64,000 nucleotides of DNA from Microtetraspora fusca. GTDB taxonomy: Bacteria > Actinomycetota > Actinomycetes > Streptosporangiales > Streptosporangiaceae. A program made the translations under genes and the position numbers. The DNA is taken from positions 186,001 to 250,000 of the forward strand of contig NZ_BBYK01000044.1 in assembly GCF_001570365.1 (NCBI RefSeq), written 5' to 3'. Position 1 is the stretch's first letter. Each line of letters starts with the position of its first letter. A model generated the notes under the pieces. That model did not search any database. It had not been told where the DNA came from and saw only the letters and a list, made by a program, of their open reading frames with translations. This document shows positions 8,661 through 16,124 of the stretch, one piece after another.

Positions 8661-9320
8661 ATGACTGAGGGGCGGCGCGAACGCGCCGACGCGGCGCGGA
8701 ACCGGGAGGCGATCCTGCGGGCGACCGAGGAACTGCTGGCCCGGTACCGGCCCGAGCAGGTCTCCATGGAGCGGGTCGCCGCCGCGGCCGGGGTCGGCAA
8801 GGGCACCGTGTTCCACCGCTTCGGCAGCCGGATGGGGCTGATGGTCGCACTGATGCGAGAACGGGCGTACGCGCTGGACGAGGCCGTCACGAAAGGGCCG
8901 CCGCCACTGGGACCCGGAGCCCCGCCGGAGGAACGGCTCATGGCCTTCCTGGACGCGGTCGCCGAACTCGTCGGCCGCAACAAGGGGCTGCTCGCCGCGC
9001 TCGGCCACGCCGCCACGGCTTCCTCCAAAAGCTCCTCCAGCAAGGAGCGGAGTGACGACTGCGCGGAGGGGTCGCCGGACGACAGCCCCGTCTACCGGTT
9101 CTGGCACGGCCATGCCAGCGGGCTGATCGCCGAGCGGCGACCGGACCTGGACGCGGAGTTGCTGGCCCACATCCTGCTCGGCAGCCTGCAGAGCGAACCG
9201 GTCCTGCGGCTGCTGGAGCGCGGAGAGTCGGCACGGCTGGCCGCCTCGCTGCGCGTCATGGCCGTCGGGATGCTCGCGGCCCCTGAGCGGCGGTCCCCCC
9301 GCGAGGCGGACGGAAACTGA
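8661..9320 (+). CDS. TetR/AcrR family transcriptional regulator
   Basis: A 219-residue regulator. The N-terminal helix-turn-helix is typical (NREAILRATEELLARYRPEQ, then VAAAAGVGKGTVFHRFGSR). The C-terminal ligand domain contains a Ser-rich stretch (ASSKSSSSKERSDD) that looks like a flexible insertion. The start is the ATG at 8661 with GGGGAG upstream; an upstream in-frame start at 8622 would overlap the operator and lacks a ribosome binding site. It probably represses itself and the divergent quinone oxidoreductase. The inducer is unknown. Confidence 0.88.
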   Translation: MTEGRRERADAARNREAILRATEELLARYRPEQVSMERVAAAAGVGKGTVFHRFGSRMGLMVALMRERAYALDEAVTKGPPPLGPGAPPEERLMAFLDAVAELVGRNKGLLAALGHAATASSKSSSSKERSDDCAEGSPDDSPVYRFWHGHASGLIAERRPDLDAELLAHILLGSLQSEPVLRLLERGESARLAASLRVMAVGMLAAPERRSPREADGN

Positions 9321-9449
9321 CGACCGCCGCACCGTTCGGTCTGGGACGACTGCCACAATTCGTCGATCATTTTCGGTCTCCGCGACCACACACGGACGCG
9401 GAGAAGGACCCAGAATCCAAGGGTCCGCACTACGAGAGGGTTGACTCAG

Positions 9450-10463
9450 ATGCAGCAACGACGCCTGCGGGACTTCGGGCATGTGGTCGGTCGTCTGGAA
9501 CCGGGGCCGCTCAACGCCATCACCGACGTGGCGGGGATCCTCGTGGGACAGACCACCCTCGTTGACGAGACCTTGGGTGTCTACTCCGGCGTCACCGCCA
9601 TCGTGCCGACCTCTTTGACGTCCGGCCAGGCTCGTACCGTCTCCGCCGGGCTGCACGTCGGCAACGGCTATGGGAAGTTCGTGGGTGCCACTCAGGTCAT
9701 GGAGCTCGGCGAGGTGGAGACGCCCATCCTGCTGACCTCCACCCTGTCCACGTTCCGGGTCGCCGACAGCCTGCTGAGCTGGCTCATCGACCGCAGCCGC
9801 GAGCCGATCGTCTCGGTCAACCCGGTGGTCGGCGAGGTCAACAACGGCTGGCTCTCGACGGGAGACCCGCGCCCGGTCACCGCCGAGCACGTCTATGCCG
9901 CCCTTGACGGGGCGTCCGACGGGCCGGTGGCGATGGGCAACGTCGGCGGTGGCACGGGTGCCTGCGCGCTCGGCTTCAAGGCGGGCATCGGTACGGCGTC
10001 ACGCCGGGTGTCCCTACGCGACCGCGAGGCGACGGTAGGCGTGCTGGTCCAGGCGAACATGGGCGGAGACCTGCGGCTGCTGGGCCGCACGATCACTCCG
10101 GAGAGCCTGGATCTGAGGCGAGCGGGACCTTCCGGTGAGCGCGGCTCCTGCGTCGTCGTGGTCGCCCTCGACGTTCCGTGCAGTGCCCTGCAACTGTCCC
10201 GGATCGCGGCGAGGGGCGTCTTCGCCCTGGGCAGGGTCGGCGCCTCGTACAGCCACGGCAGCGGCGACTACGGGCTGGCCTTCTCCGCCGAGCCCTCCGA
10301 CGCCCCCAGGACGCTGAGCCCGGTCGAGCTCGACGCCGTCTTCGCCGCCGTCCTGGACTCGGTGGAGGAAGCGGTCGTCGATGGGCTGCTGGCCGCGCGA
10401 ACCGTCCGTGCGCCGAACGGCCGCGAAGCCGTCGCCCTCCCGCACGAGGTCCTCCACGCCTGA
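9450..10463 (+). CDS. P1 family peptidase (DmpA/BapA-like, S58)
   Basis: A 337-residue Ntn-type hydrolase. Family hallmarks are the N-terminal GPLNAITDVAGILVGQTTL, the MGNVGGGTGACALGFKAG glycine-rich segment and the processing/nucleophile region ERGSCVVVVALDVPCS, where the Gly-Ser bond is cleaved so that Ser becomes the N-terminal nucleophile of the small subunit. Members cleave D-amino-acid or beta-amino-acid peptides. The ATG at 9450 has GAGAGGG about nine bases upstream; an in-frame TTG at 9441 sits too close to that signal. No operon partners; the gene ends facing an opposite-strand gene. Confidence 0.88.
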   Translation: MQQRRLRDFGHVVGRLEPGPLNAITDVAGILVGQTTLVDETLGVYSGVTAIVPTSLTSGQARTVSAGLHVGNGYGKFVGATQVMELGEVETPILLTSTLSTFRVADSLLSWLIDRSREPIVSVNPVVGEVNNGWLSTGDPRPVTAEHVYAALDGASDGPVAMGNVGGGTGACALGFKAGIGTASRRVSLRDREATVGVLVQANMGGDLRLLGRTITPESLDLRRAGPSGERGSCVVVVALDVPCSALQLSRIAARGVFALGRVGASYSHGSGDYGLAFSAEPSDAPRTLSPVELDAVFAAVLDSVEEAVVDGLLAARTVRAPNGREAVALPHEVLHA

Positions 10464-10532
10464 GTCACCTGGGCGTCCTCGACGGCACAGGGCCGCCTGC
10501 CACTGCCGACGCACCCCTCGCTCCGACCAGGA

Positions 10533-10566
10533 GTACCTGCCGTCATCGTGATTCGACGGCAGGTAC
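10533..10566. terminator. Hairpin terminator between convergent genes
   Basis: A perfect 12-bp inverted repeat, GTACCTGCCGTC and GACGGCAGGTAC, with a 10-nt loop. It sits between the peptidase gene (ends 10463) and the MltG-domain gene (ends 10588, minus strand), so it probably stops transcription from both sides. No T-tract follows. Confidence 0.65.
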
Positions 10567-10587
10567 GGGGTTCGTCCAGCGACCGAG

Positions 10588-11526
10588 TCACCTGGTCCTG
10601 CTGTGGTGTTCCTCCACCAGCTTCAAGTACTCGGATTCGGAGTCGGCGAACTTCGTGACGCCCTTCTTCGGGTCGGTCACCACGAAGTACAGCCAGCGGC
10701 CGGCGGCCGGGTTCAGGGCAGCCCTGATGGCGTCCTCACCTGGGTTGCAGATGGGACCGGGCGGCAGTCCGAGGCGCGCATAGGTGTTGTACGGCGACCG
10801 GCTCCTGAGATCCTCGTTCGAAGCCCTGATGCCGAACGTGTTCAGGCCGTACAGGACCGTGCTGTCCAGCTGCAGTCTCATCTCAGGCGTGCGGTTCAGC
10901 CGGTTGTAGACAACCCGCGCGACCTTGGGCATGTCGCGCTTGTCGTGCGACTCGGCCTGCACGATGCTGGCGATGGTCATGATCTCCAGTGGTGTACGGC
11001 CGAGACGCCTGGCGCCTTCCACCAAGTCGGTGTCCTCGGCGGCGCGGCCGAAGCGCGTCACCATCGCGGCGAGGATCTCCTCCGGGCTCGACGTGGGCGA
11101 GACGTCGTAGGTGCCCGGGAAGGCGAACCCTTCCAGCGCGCCCTTGGCGTAGGAGGGAAGGCCGAGCGCCCTACCGTCCTTGGCGGCCCGCTGGAACTCC
11201 TCCAGCGGCTTGCCGGTGGCGGCGGACAGATCCGTCAAGACACTGGAGAGCCGCAGCCCTTCGTTCACCGTGATCCGGTTCTCCGCGCGCGTCTCGCCGG
11301 AGCCCTGCCCGGTGAGAACCTCGGGAGCCGCCGTCCCGGAGGACAAGCTCTGGACCGTGAGCGTGGATCCGACCGCCAGCACGGTGACGGCTGCCGCCGC
11401 CGCCAGCGCGAGGCTGCGGCGACGGGATCGGCTCCCGTTGACGGGGAGGAACCGGCCAGGCGGGGGTGGCTGCTCCTCATGGGCCATGTCGGAAAGAGTC
11501 TCGCGCAGCAGATCCTCGATGTTCAT
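10588..11526 (-). CDS. Membrane-anchored MltG-like endolytic transglycosylase domain protein coupled to an ECF sigma gene
   Basis: A 312-residue protein with a short cytosolic N-terminus (residues 1-37), one membrane helix (about 39-60) and an extracytoplasmic MltG/YceG domain: LysM-like part (ITVNEGLRLSSVLTDL), LEGFAFPGTYDV, and the catalytic region ASIVQAES with Glu192, followed by VARVVYNRL and LQLDSTVLYGL. MltG cleaves nascent peptidoglycan glycan strands. Unusually, the ATG overlaps the stop of an ECF sigma gene by 4 bp, and the N-terminus resembles the cytosolic end of anti-sigma partners. This suggests a sigma-linked cell-wall sensor or effector rather than the housekeeping MltG. Domain call strong, coupling inferred from context. 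Confidence 0.85.
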   Translation of the reverse strand: MNIEDLLRETLSDMAHEEQPPPPGRFLPVNGSRSRRRSLALAAAAAVTVLAVGSTLTVQSLSSGTAAPEVLTGQGSGETRAENRITVNEGLRLSSVLTDLSAATGKPLEEFQRAAKDGRALGLPSYAKGALEGFAFPGTYDVSPTSSPEEILAAMVTRFGRAAEDTDLVEGARRLGRTPLEIMTIASIVQAESHDKRDMPKVARVVYNRLNRTPEMRLQLDSTVLYGLNTFGIRASNEDLRSRSPYNTYARLGLPPGPICNPGEDAIRAALNPAAGRWLYFVVTDPKKGVTKFADSESEYLKLVEEHHSRTR

Positions 11527-12035
11527 CCGAACTCCCTCACGGTGCTCAGTTCGGGCGCCGCCTTCTTCAGACGCTCCAACGACCGGTAAATCTGGCTACG
11601 GACCGACCCCACCCTGAGGCCGAGCAGCCGGGCGATCTCGGTCTCGGACAGGTCTTCGAAGTAGCGGAGCACGAGCATGGTCCGCTGCCGGGGCGTCAGC
11701 CGGGCGAGAGCCGTACGCATCATCAGGCGAAGATCCACCATCTCGGCGTGCCCCCCGCTGATCTGGTCGGGCAGCCATCCGGTGGACACTTCCACGACGC
11801 GGGAACGGCGCCGCCACCGGCTCACCTGCTCGTGGTACATGACACGGCGGACGTAACCCTCGATGGACGCGGGATCGCGCAGGCTGCGCCACTTCGCGGC
11901 CGTCTTCGCCAGCGCCGACTGCACCAGGTCCTCGGCGGTGTGCCGGTCACCGGTCAGCAAGTACGCGGTACGGAACAGCGCCCCCGATCGATCGATGACG
12001 AACTCCCGGAAGTCCGCCTCAAATCCTGGATCCAC
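11523..12035 (-). CDS. ECF sigma factor, SigE-like 70-family group
   Basis: A 170-residue sigma factor with region 2 (GALFRTAYLLTGDRHTAEDLV, KTAAKWRSL, EGYVRRVMYHEQVSRWRR) and region 4 (LARLTPRQRTMLVLRYFEDLSETEIARLLGLRVGSVRSQIYRSLERLK). The GTG at 12035 is preceded by AGGAGGACAG and is preferred over the ATG at 12059. It overlaps the following MltG-domain gene by 4 bp (ATGA). That membrane protein is the likely regulator of sigma activity, in the usual sigma/membrane-partner arrangement. Regulon unknown, probably envelope stress. Confidence 0.9.
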   Translation of the reverse strand: MDPGFEADFREFVIDRSGALFRTAYLLTGDRHTAEDLVQSALAKTAAKWRSLRDPASIEGYVRRVMYHEQVSRWRRRSRVVEVSTGWLPDQISGGHAEMVDLRLMMRTALARLTPRQRTMLVLRYFEDLSETEIARLLGLRVGSVRSQIYRSLERLKKAAPELSTVREFG

Positions 12036-12302
12036 CTGTCCTCCTCGCAGTTTCACCAAGCAAGGACGTGGACCGCGCGCGGATCTATGCCGACATCGCC
12101 GAACCGATCCGAATCAGAGCCGGGTGCCACCGGCCTGCGTCTTGGACGGTCGATTCCCTGAACCACCCGTCGACGCGGATGCCAGTGCGGCTTCCATAGG
12201 GAGAACGCCTGCCGTACGGCCCGCTTCGCTGGGCCTTCGCACCGGTCCTCGCTCTCCTCCGCTCCGCTCCCTCAACCCCGGTGAACGTTTGCGAACGGCG
12301 CA

Positions 12303-12758
12303 TTAGAGACAGGAGCCGGGAACGGTGAGGTCGGCCATCCGTCCTTCGACGATGCGTTGCAGCAGTGTGCGGAACTGTTCCTGCTCGGCGGGTGTGAGAT
12401 CGGCGAGGAGGTCGTCTTCCACCTTGATGACTGTCCGACACGAGCGGGTCAGGGCGCGGCGCCCGGCGTCGGTGATGGTGACGATGCGGGCGCGGCGGTC
12501 GTCGGGGGCGGGGTGCCGTTCGATCAGTTTCTGCTGTTCGAGGTGGTCGAGAACGGGAATCAGGGTGCTCTTGTCGAGGCCCGCCTTGTGGGCGATGGCA
12601 AGTTGGGTGGGTGCGCCCTCTGCGATGGCGGTGAGGACGGCGTGTCCGCGCACGCTCAGGCCCAGTTCCGCCAGGTGCTGCTCCTGGATCTGCTTGGAGA
12701 CGTGGGCGGTGATCGCCAACAGCGAGATGAGGTTCTCGCGCAGCGGACGCACCTTCAT
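12303..12758 (-). CDS. MarR family transcriptional regulator
   Basis: A 151-residue MarR protein: helical dimer region (residues 1-35), winged helix with LSVRGHAVLTAIAEGAPTQL, KAGLDKSTLIPVLDHLEQQ and the wing RHPAPDDRRARIVTITDAG, then a C-terminal dimerisation helix. GAGGGAA precedes the ATG. A palindrome lies 30 bp upstream of the start (12789-12803), suggesting autoregulation. The same TCTGAA-type element recurs in front of the hydrolase gene at 13.9 kb, so that gene may be a target. Confidence 0.87.
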   Translation of the reverse strand: MKVRPLRENLISLLAITAHVSKQIQEQHLAELGLSVRGHAVLTAIAEGAPTQLAIAHKAGLDKSTLIPVLDHLEQQKLIERHPAPDDRRARIVTITDAGRRALTRSCRTVIKVEDDLLADLTPAEQEQFRTLLQRIVEGRMADLTVPGSCL

Positions 12759-12788
12759 CGTGTGTTCCCTCGGCCAATAAAGGTTGAG

Positions 12789-12803
12789 TTCAGATTTTCT
12801 GAA
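12789..12803. promoter_or_regulatory. Candidate MarR operator
   Basis: TTCAGA-TTT-TCTGAA is a perfect 6-bp inverted repeat with a 3-bp spacer, lying just upstream of the MarR start in a locally AT-rich stretch. The right half continues as TCTGAATCTAGA, similar to the TCTGAAATGAGA repeats upstream of the hydrolase gene. Confidence 0.55.
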
Positions 12804-13017
12804 TCTAGACTACCTCGGCGCGCGGGCGTGCGATGCGGGGTTTCGATGCAGCGGTCGCGTGCGGCGGCCAGTCCCATGTAGAGGGTGAACTGGCCGGCCC
12901 GTTGCGCAGGAGCGCTGCCGCTCTGCCGCGTTCGGTCCGCGGTTGTAGCTGCCGGCCCCTGTCGGCTCGGCGGGCCCGCCCCACATGTGATCGCGGGCGG
13001 GCCGACGGCGTGGTCGG

Positions 13018-13935
13018 TCAGAGGAAGAACTCGGTGAGTAGCTGGACGACGGCCTCGGGCTGTTCCTCCGCCAGGTAGTGGCCGCTGTCCTTGATCTTCA
13101 CCACTCGCACGTCGGTGCCCTTGTCCGGCAGCACCGAGGCCAGGTAGGCGTAATTACTGCGGTCACCGCCGAGCGCCAGGATCGGGGTGGTCAACGGCCC
13201 ATAGCCCTTCTCGTCCTCGATGTCCTGCATGAACGCCTGATACCAGGCGTTGCCGGCCCGGATCGCCTCCGGAGAGGAGTAGGCCTCGGCGTACAGGTCA
13301 CGGTCCAGCTCGCCGATCGACCCGGGGTCGAGAAGCAGGTAGTCGAAGAGGGCATCGATCCAGTCACGCTCACGCCCGGCCAGCAGCCTTTCGGGCAGTT
13401 CGCGGACCTGGTTGAGGGCGAACCACCACAGGTAGGTCCGGGATCCGGCGGTGAAGTCGCCGTCAACATGCTGGTCGGGCTGCGGCAGCAGCGTCAGCCC
13501 GTACATGGTCTCGTCGGGGTGGTGGACGTCCAGCAGGGCGATCTTCTTGACGGCCTGCGGGTGGTTGGCCGCCATCGCCTGGGCGACCATGGCGCCGATG
13601 TCGTGGCCGGCGACGTACACCCTGTCGTGGCCGAGGTGCCGCACCAGTCCGTAGATGTCCTGGGCCATGGTCTTCTTGTCGTAACCGTTCGCGGGCGTGT
13701 CCGAGCCGCCCATGCCGCGAAGGTCGACGGCGATTACCCGGTAACGGCGTGCGAGCATCGGCATGACCTTGTTGAACTGCCACCAGGTCTGTGGCCAGCC
13801 ACCCAGCAACACCAGTGGGTCACCCTGCCCCCCTTCCACATAGTGCAAACGGACCCCGTTGACCTCAGCGAGACGGCTGGAGAAGTCGCCCTCCAGGGAG
13901 TCGGCCAGGTCCACGTTGGACAGTGCTACCGCCAT
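13018..13935 (-). CDS. Alpha/beta hydrolase, epoxide hydrolase/haloalkane dehalogenase type
   Basis: A 305-residue cytosolic hydrolase. The nucleophile elbow is AGHDIGA with Asp112, characteristic of epoxide hydrolases and dehalogenases, and His286 lies in DSGHYLAEEQPE. The oxyanion motif reads GGWPQTW, where most relatives have HGWP, so the first His is replaced by Gly. A cap domain covers about residues 135-230. Three direct TCTGARRTGAGA repeats stand upstream. Substrate unknown: an epoxide or an activated ester/lactone. It sits near a MarR gene that may control it. Confidence 0.85.
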   Translation of the reverse strand: MAVALSNVDLADSLEGDFSSRLAEVNGVRLHYVEGGQGDPLVLLGGWPQTWWQFNKVMPMLARRYRVIAVDLRGMGGSDTPANGYDKKTMAQDIYGLVRHLGHDRVYVAGHDIGAMVAQAMAANHPQAVKKIALLDVHHPDETMYGLTLLPQPDQHVDGDFTAGSRTYLWWFALNQVRELPERLLAGRERDWIDALFDYLLLDPGSIGELDRDLYAEAYSSPEAIRAGNAWYQAFMQDIEDEKGYGPLTTPILALGGDRSNYAYLASVLPDKGTDVRVVKIKDSGHYLAEEQPEAVVQLLTEFFL

Positions 13936-13953
13936 GACTACTCCTCAATATGT

Positions 13954-14024
13954 TCTGAGATGAGACCATCTGAAGTGAGACAGTATGGAGAAATCCTACT
14001 CGCGTCAAATAATCTGAAATGAGA
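13954..14024. promoter_or_regulatory. Three direct repeats TCTGARRTGAGA upstream of the hydrolase
   Basis: TCTGAGATGAGA (13954), TCTGAAGTGAGA (13969) and TCTGAAATGAGA (14013) lie in the promoter of the leftward hydrolase gene. The first two are 15 bp apart and the third lies 44 bp further. They resemble the right half of the palindrome at the nearby MarR gene (9 of 12 bases), suggesting a shared regulator. Confidence 0.5.
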
Positions 14025-14130
14025 ACGTCTGGGAGTCGTGCGCCAACGGCGAATCGGGATGAGCCCCTATCGCCGTTCGGGAGTCAGGGGGCAGTGCAGC
14101 GTACGCGGGTTGCCCACCATGCAGGGCGAT

Positions 14131-14571
14131 TCAGAGCAGGCCGGGTTTGTACGCGAACACCCAGCGGTTGCTCGCGAGGGCGTCGTCCGGCTCGGGGAGT
14201 GGACCGCGACCGTGGTGGCGGGCGAAGTCGAAGGGGGTGGCGACGGCGGTGGACCAGCCCCGCGCCTTCAGCGAGGCGACGGAGTCGGGGCGCGGCTCCC
14301 CGTCGAACAGGGCGAGCAGGTCGACGCCGATCTGCTGCCGGGTCGCGGTGTAAACAGGACTGGCGCGCACCTCCGGAGACTCCGCCCCGAGCTTGACCTC
14401 GAAAGCCAGCGCGCTGCCGTCGGCGCTCAGGCGGTCCACGGTGTCGATGAGCCGCCGCTCCGCGGCCGACGGGAGATAGAGCAGCAGGCCCTCGGCCAGC
14501 CAGGCGGTTGGCGCGACCGGGTCGAAGCCCGCGCTCACCAGCGATTCGGCCCAATCCCCGCGCTCGGCGCC
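14131..14571 (-). pseudogene. 3' fragment of a class I SAM-dependent methyltransferase (TIGR00027-like)
   Basis: The last roughly 140 codons of a methyltransferase, nearly identical to the C-terminal half of the intact gene at 18088-18981 (by eye about 7 differences over 132 residues, then a divergent last three). It keeps AWLAEGLLLYLPSAAERR and ARGWSTAVATPFDFAR but has lost the N-terminal half, including the SAM-binding Gly motif, so it cannot be a working methyltransferase. The 5' side is replaced by erythromycin-esterase-like sequence; the open frame that begins MGMHLADRLG at 14598 is therefore a chimera. The breakpoint lies near 14560-14570. Confidence 0.8.
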
Positions 14572-14980
14572 CAGCCGATCGGCGAGGTGCATACCCATTG
14601 GGGGTCATCGGAGGCCTGCCGGGAATGGTGCCTGGTCGGCGTTGAATGTGGCCGTTGTGGGCGGCCAGGACGATGCGGTCCTCCCTGCGCAGGATCCACT
14701 CGACGGTGTCCGCGATCGCGGCGTCGCGGTTGCACATCGCTGCCTGCTGGTCGCCGCGGACCATGGCGCGGGCGACGCTGTCGAGCGTGACAGTGATACG
14801 CAGCGAACGGAGCGCACGTTCGTAGGCATCGACGGTGGTCTGCCGAATGTAGCCCAGGCGCCGGCTGGTCATACGCGCGGCGAGATCGGCAAGGCCCGCC
14901 GTGAGCGCGTCTTTGGTCTCGACTGCGAGCGCGCCATAGGCGGCGATGGCCGCAGGCGCGGAGAACGCGGACGGTTCCGG
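14569..14980 (-). pseudogene. Erythromycin esterase family remnant (frameshifted, both ends missing)
   Basis: On the minus strand the bases encode EPSAFSAPAAIAAYGALAVE, then YERALRSLRITVTLD, DAAIADTVEWILRREDRI, VLAAHNGHIQRRPGTIPG and PPMTPN, a recognisable C-terminal part of EreA/B-like erythromycin esterases (NGHIQR-PGT-PG-PMTPMGMHLADRLG). One extra A near 14599 shifts the frame just before GMHLADRLG. The 5' part beyond about 14980 and the 3' end after DRLG are gone. Not functional. Confidence 0.75.
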
Positions 14981-14991
14981 GGAGGCGGCGG

Positions 14992-15493
14992 CAGCGCACC
15001 CACACCACTGCCGACCTGTGCGCGCGGCTGCCTGATGTCCCGAAAACCACCGTGTACCGGCACGTCAGCCTCCTGGCCGAGGCGGGAGTGCTGGAGGTCG
15101 CGGGCGAACAGCGCGTGCGCGGCGCCGTCGAACGCCACTACCGGCTACGCCGGGAACAGACGAGGATCGACGCCGACGCGGCCGCCTCGATGTCCCTGGA
15201 CGACCACCGCCGAGGGTTCACCGCGGCCATGGCCGCGGTGCACGCCGAGTTCAGCGCCTACCTGGACCGGGACGGAGCCGACCCGACCGCCGACCTGGTG
15301 GGCTACCGGCAGGGCGTGCTCTGGCTCAGTCACGACGAACTCGCGGAGATGATGGACGACATGCGCGAGGTGCTCGCGGCCAGGTGGGGCAACAAGCCCG
15401 CGCCTGGTCGCACCCCTCCACCTGGCCAGCGCGATCGTGTTTCCCGCCGAGGACCGGCAGGAAGGCCGCGACCCGGCGTCCCCCCGCTACTGA
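14992..15493 (+). pseudogene. HTH (ArsR/HTH_20-like) regulator, 5'-truncated and frameshifted
   Basis: In-frame codons before the GTG at 15052 read HTTADLCARLPDVPKTTVYR, the recognition-helix region of a winged-helix repressor, followed by HVSLLAEAGVLEVAGEQRV, YRLRREQTRIDADAAASMSL and DMREVLAARWGNKPAPGRT. The N-terminal helices are missing at the same breakpoint where the opposite-strand esterase remnant loses its 5' end. Near 15411-15418 an extra C shifts the frame; in the shifted frame the protein continues HLASAIVFPAEDRQEGRD to a TGA at 15491. Read with that correction it resembles the usual C-terminus of this regulator family. Confidence 0.7.
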
Positions 15494-15590
15494 GGCACGG
15501 CACCTCAGCCTCCTGTGATCCCGGATGGAAGGGTCGGCCGGGAGCGGGCAATCACTGGTGTCCAGACGTTCCCGGCGAGAGTGACCCTGC

Positions 15591-16124
15591 ATGACCACGT
15601 TCCTCGACGGAGCGGTCGCCGATCCTGAGCGATTCTCCGCCCTCTTCGACGCCCACTATGAGGAGATACGCCGCTATATCGGCCGGCGCCTCGACCTCGA
15701 CATCGCCGAGGACCTCGCCGCCGAGACCTTCCTGATCGCCTTCCGCCGACGTGACAGCTTCGACGCCGCCAAAGGCGGCATCAGGCCCTGGCTGTACGGC
15801 ATCGCCACCAACCTCATCGGCAGCCACCGGCGTGCCGAACTGCGACGCTACCGGGCGCTGGCCAGATCGGAGCCATCCGATGCCGACGACAGCCATGACC
15901 AGCGTGTGGTGGATCGGGTCACGGCGCGGGTGACCGTACAGAAGCTCTCGGCCGCGCTGGCCGGACTGTCGCGCGGTGAGCGCGACGTGGTGCTGCTCGT
16001 CGCGTACGGCGAGCTGACCTACGACGAGGTGGCCGCAGCGCTTGGTATCGCGTACGGCACCGTCGCCTCCCGGCTGAGCCGGGCCAGGACCAAACTACGT
16101 GATGCGTTGGGAGTTGAGGTGTGA
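15591..16124 (+). CDS. ECF sigma factor paired with a CU044_5270-type membrane protein
   Basis: A 177-residue sigma-70 family protein with region 2 (FSALFDAHYEEIRRYIGRRL, AEDLAAETFLIAF, GIRPWLYGIATNLIGSHRR) and region 4 (LSRGERDVVLLVAYGELTYD, GTVASRLSRARTKLRD). It closely resembles the sigma factor at 57109-57672 in sequence and in its partner gene. Its stop overlaps the next gene. Weak ribosome binding site (GAGAGTG) before the ATG. Probably controlled by the downstream membrane protein. Confidence 0.9.
   Translation: MTTFLDGAVADPERFSALFDAHYEEIRRYIGRRLDLDIAEDLAAETFLIAFRRRDSFDAAKGGIRPWLYGIATNLIGSHRRAELRRYRALARSEPSDADDSHDQRVVDRVTARVTVQKLSAALAGLSRGERDVVLLVAYGELTYDEVAAALGIAYGTVASRLSRARTKLRDALGVEV

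Noticed and set aside
12062-12190. Plus-strand frame VDRARIYADIAEPIRIRAG as a small gene
   Set aside because: No start signal, no family, lies in the promoter region of the sigma gene.
13078-14022. Long open frame opposite the epoxide-hydrolase-like gene
   Set aside because: Antisense shadow typical of high-GC coding DNA; no domain character.
14131-14598. 155-residue methyltransferase starting MGMHLADRLG as a functional short gene
   Set aside because: The first 10 residues belong to an erythromycin-esterase remnant, and the SAM-binding half is missing.
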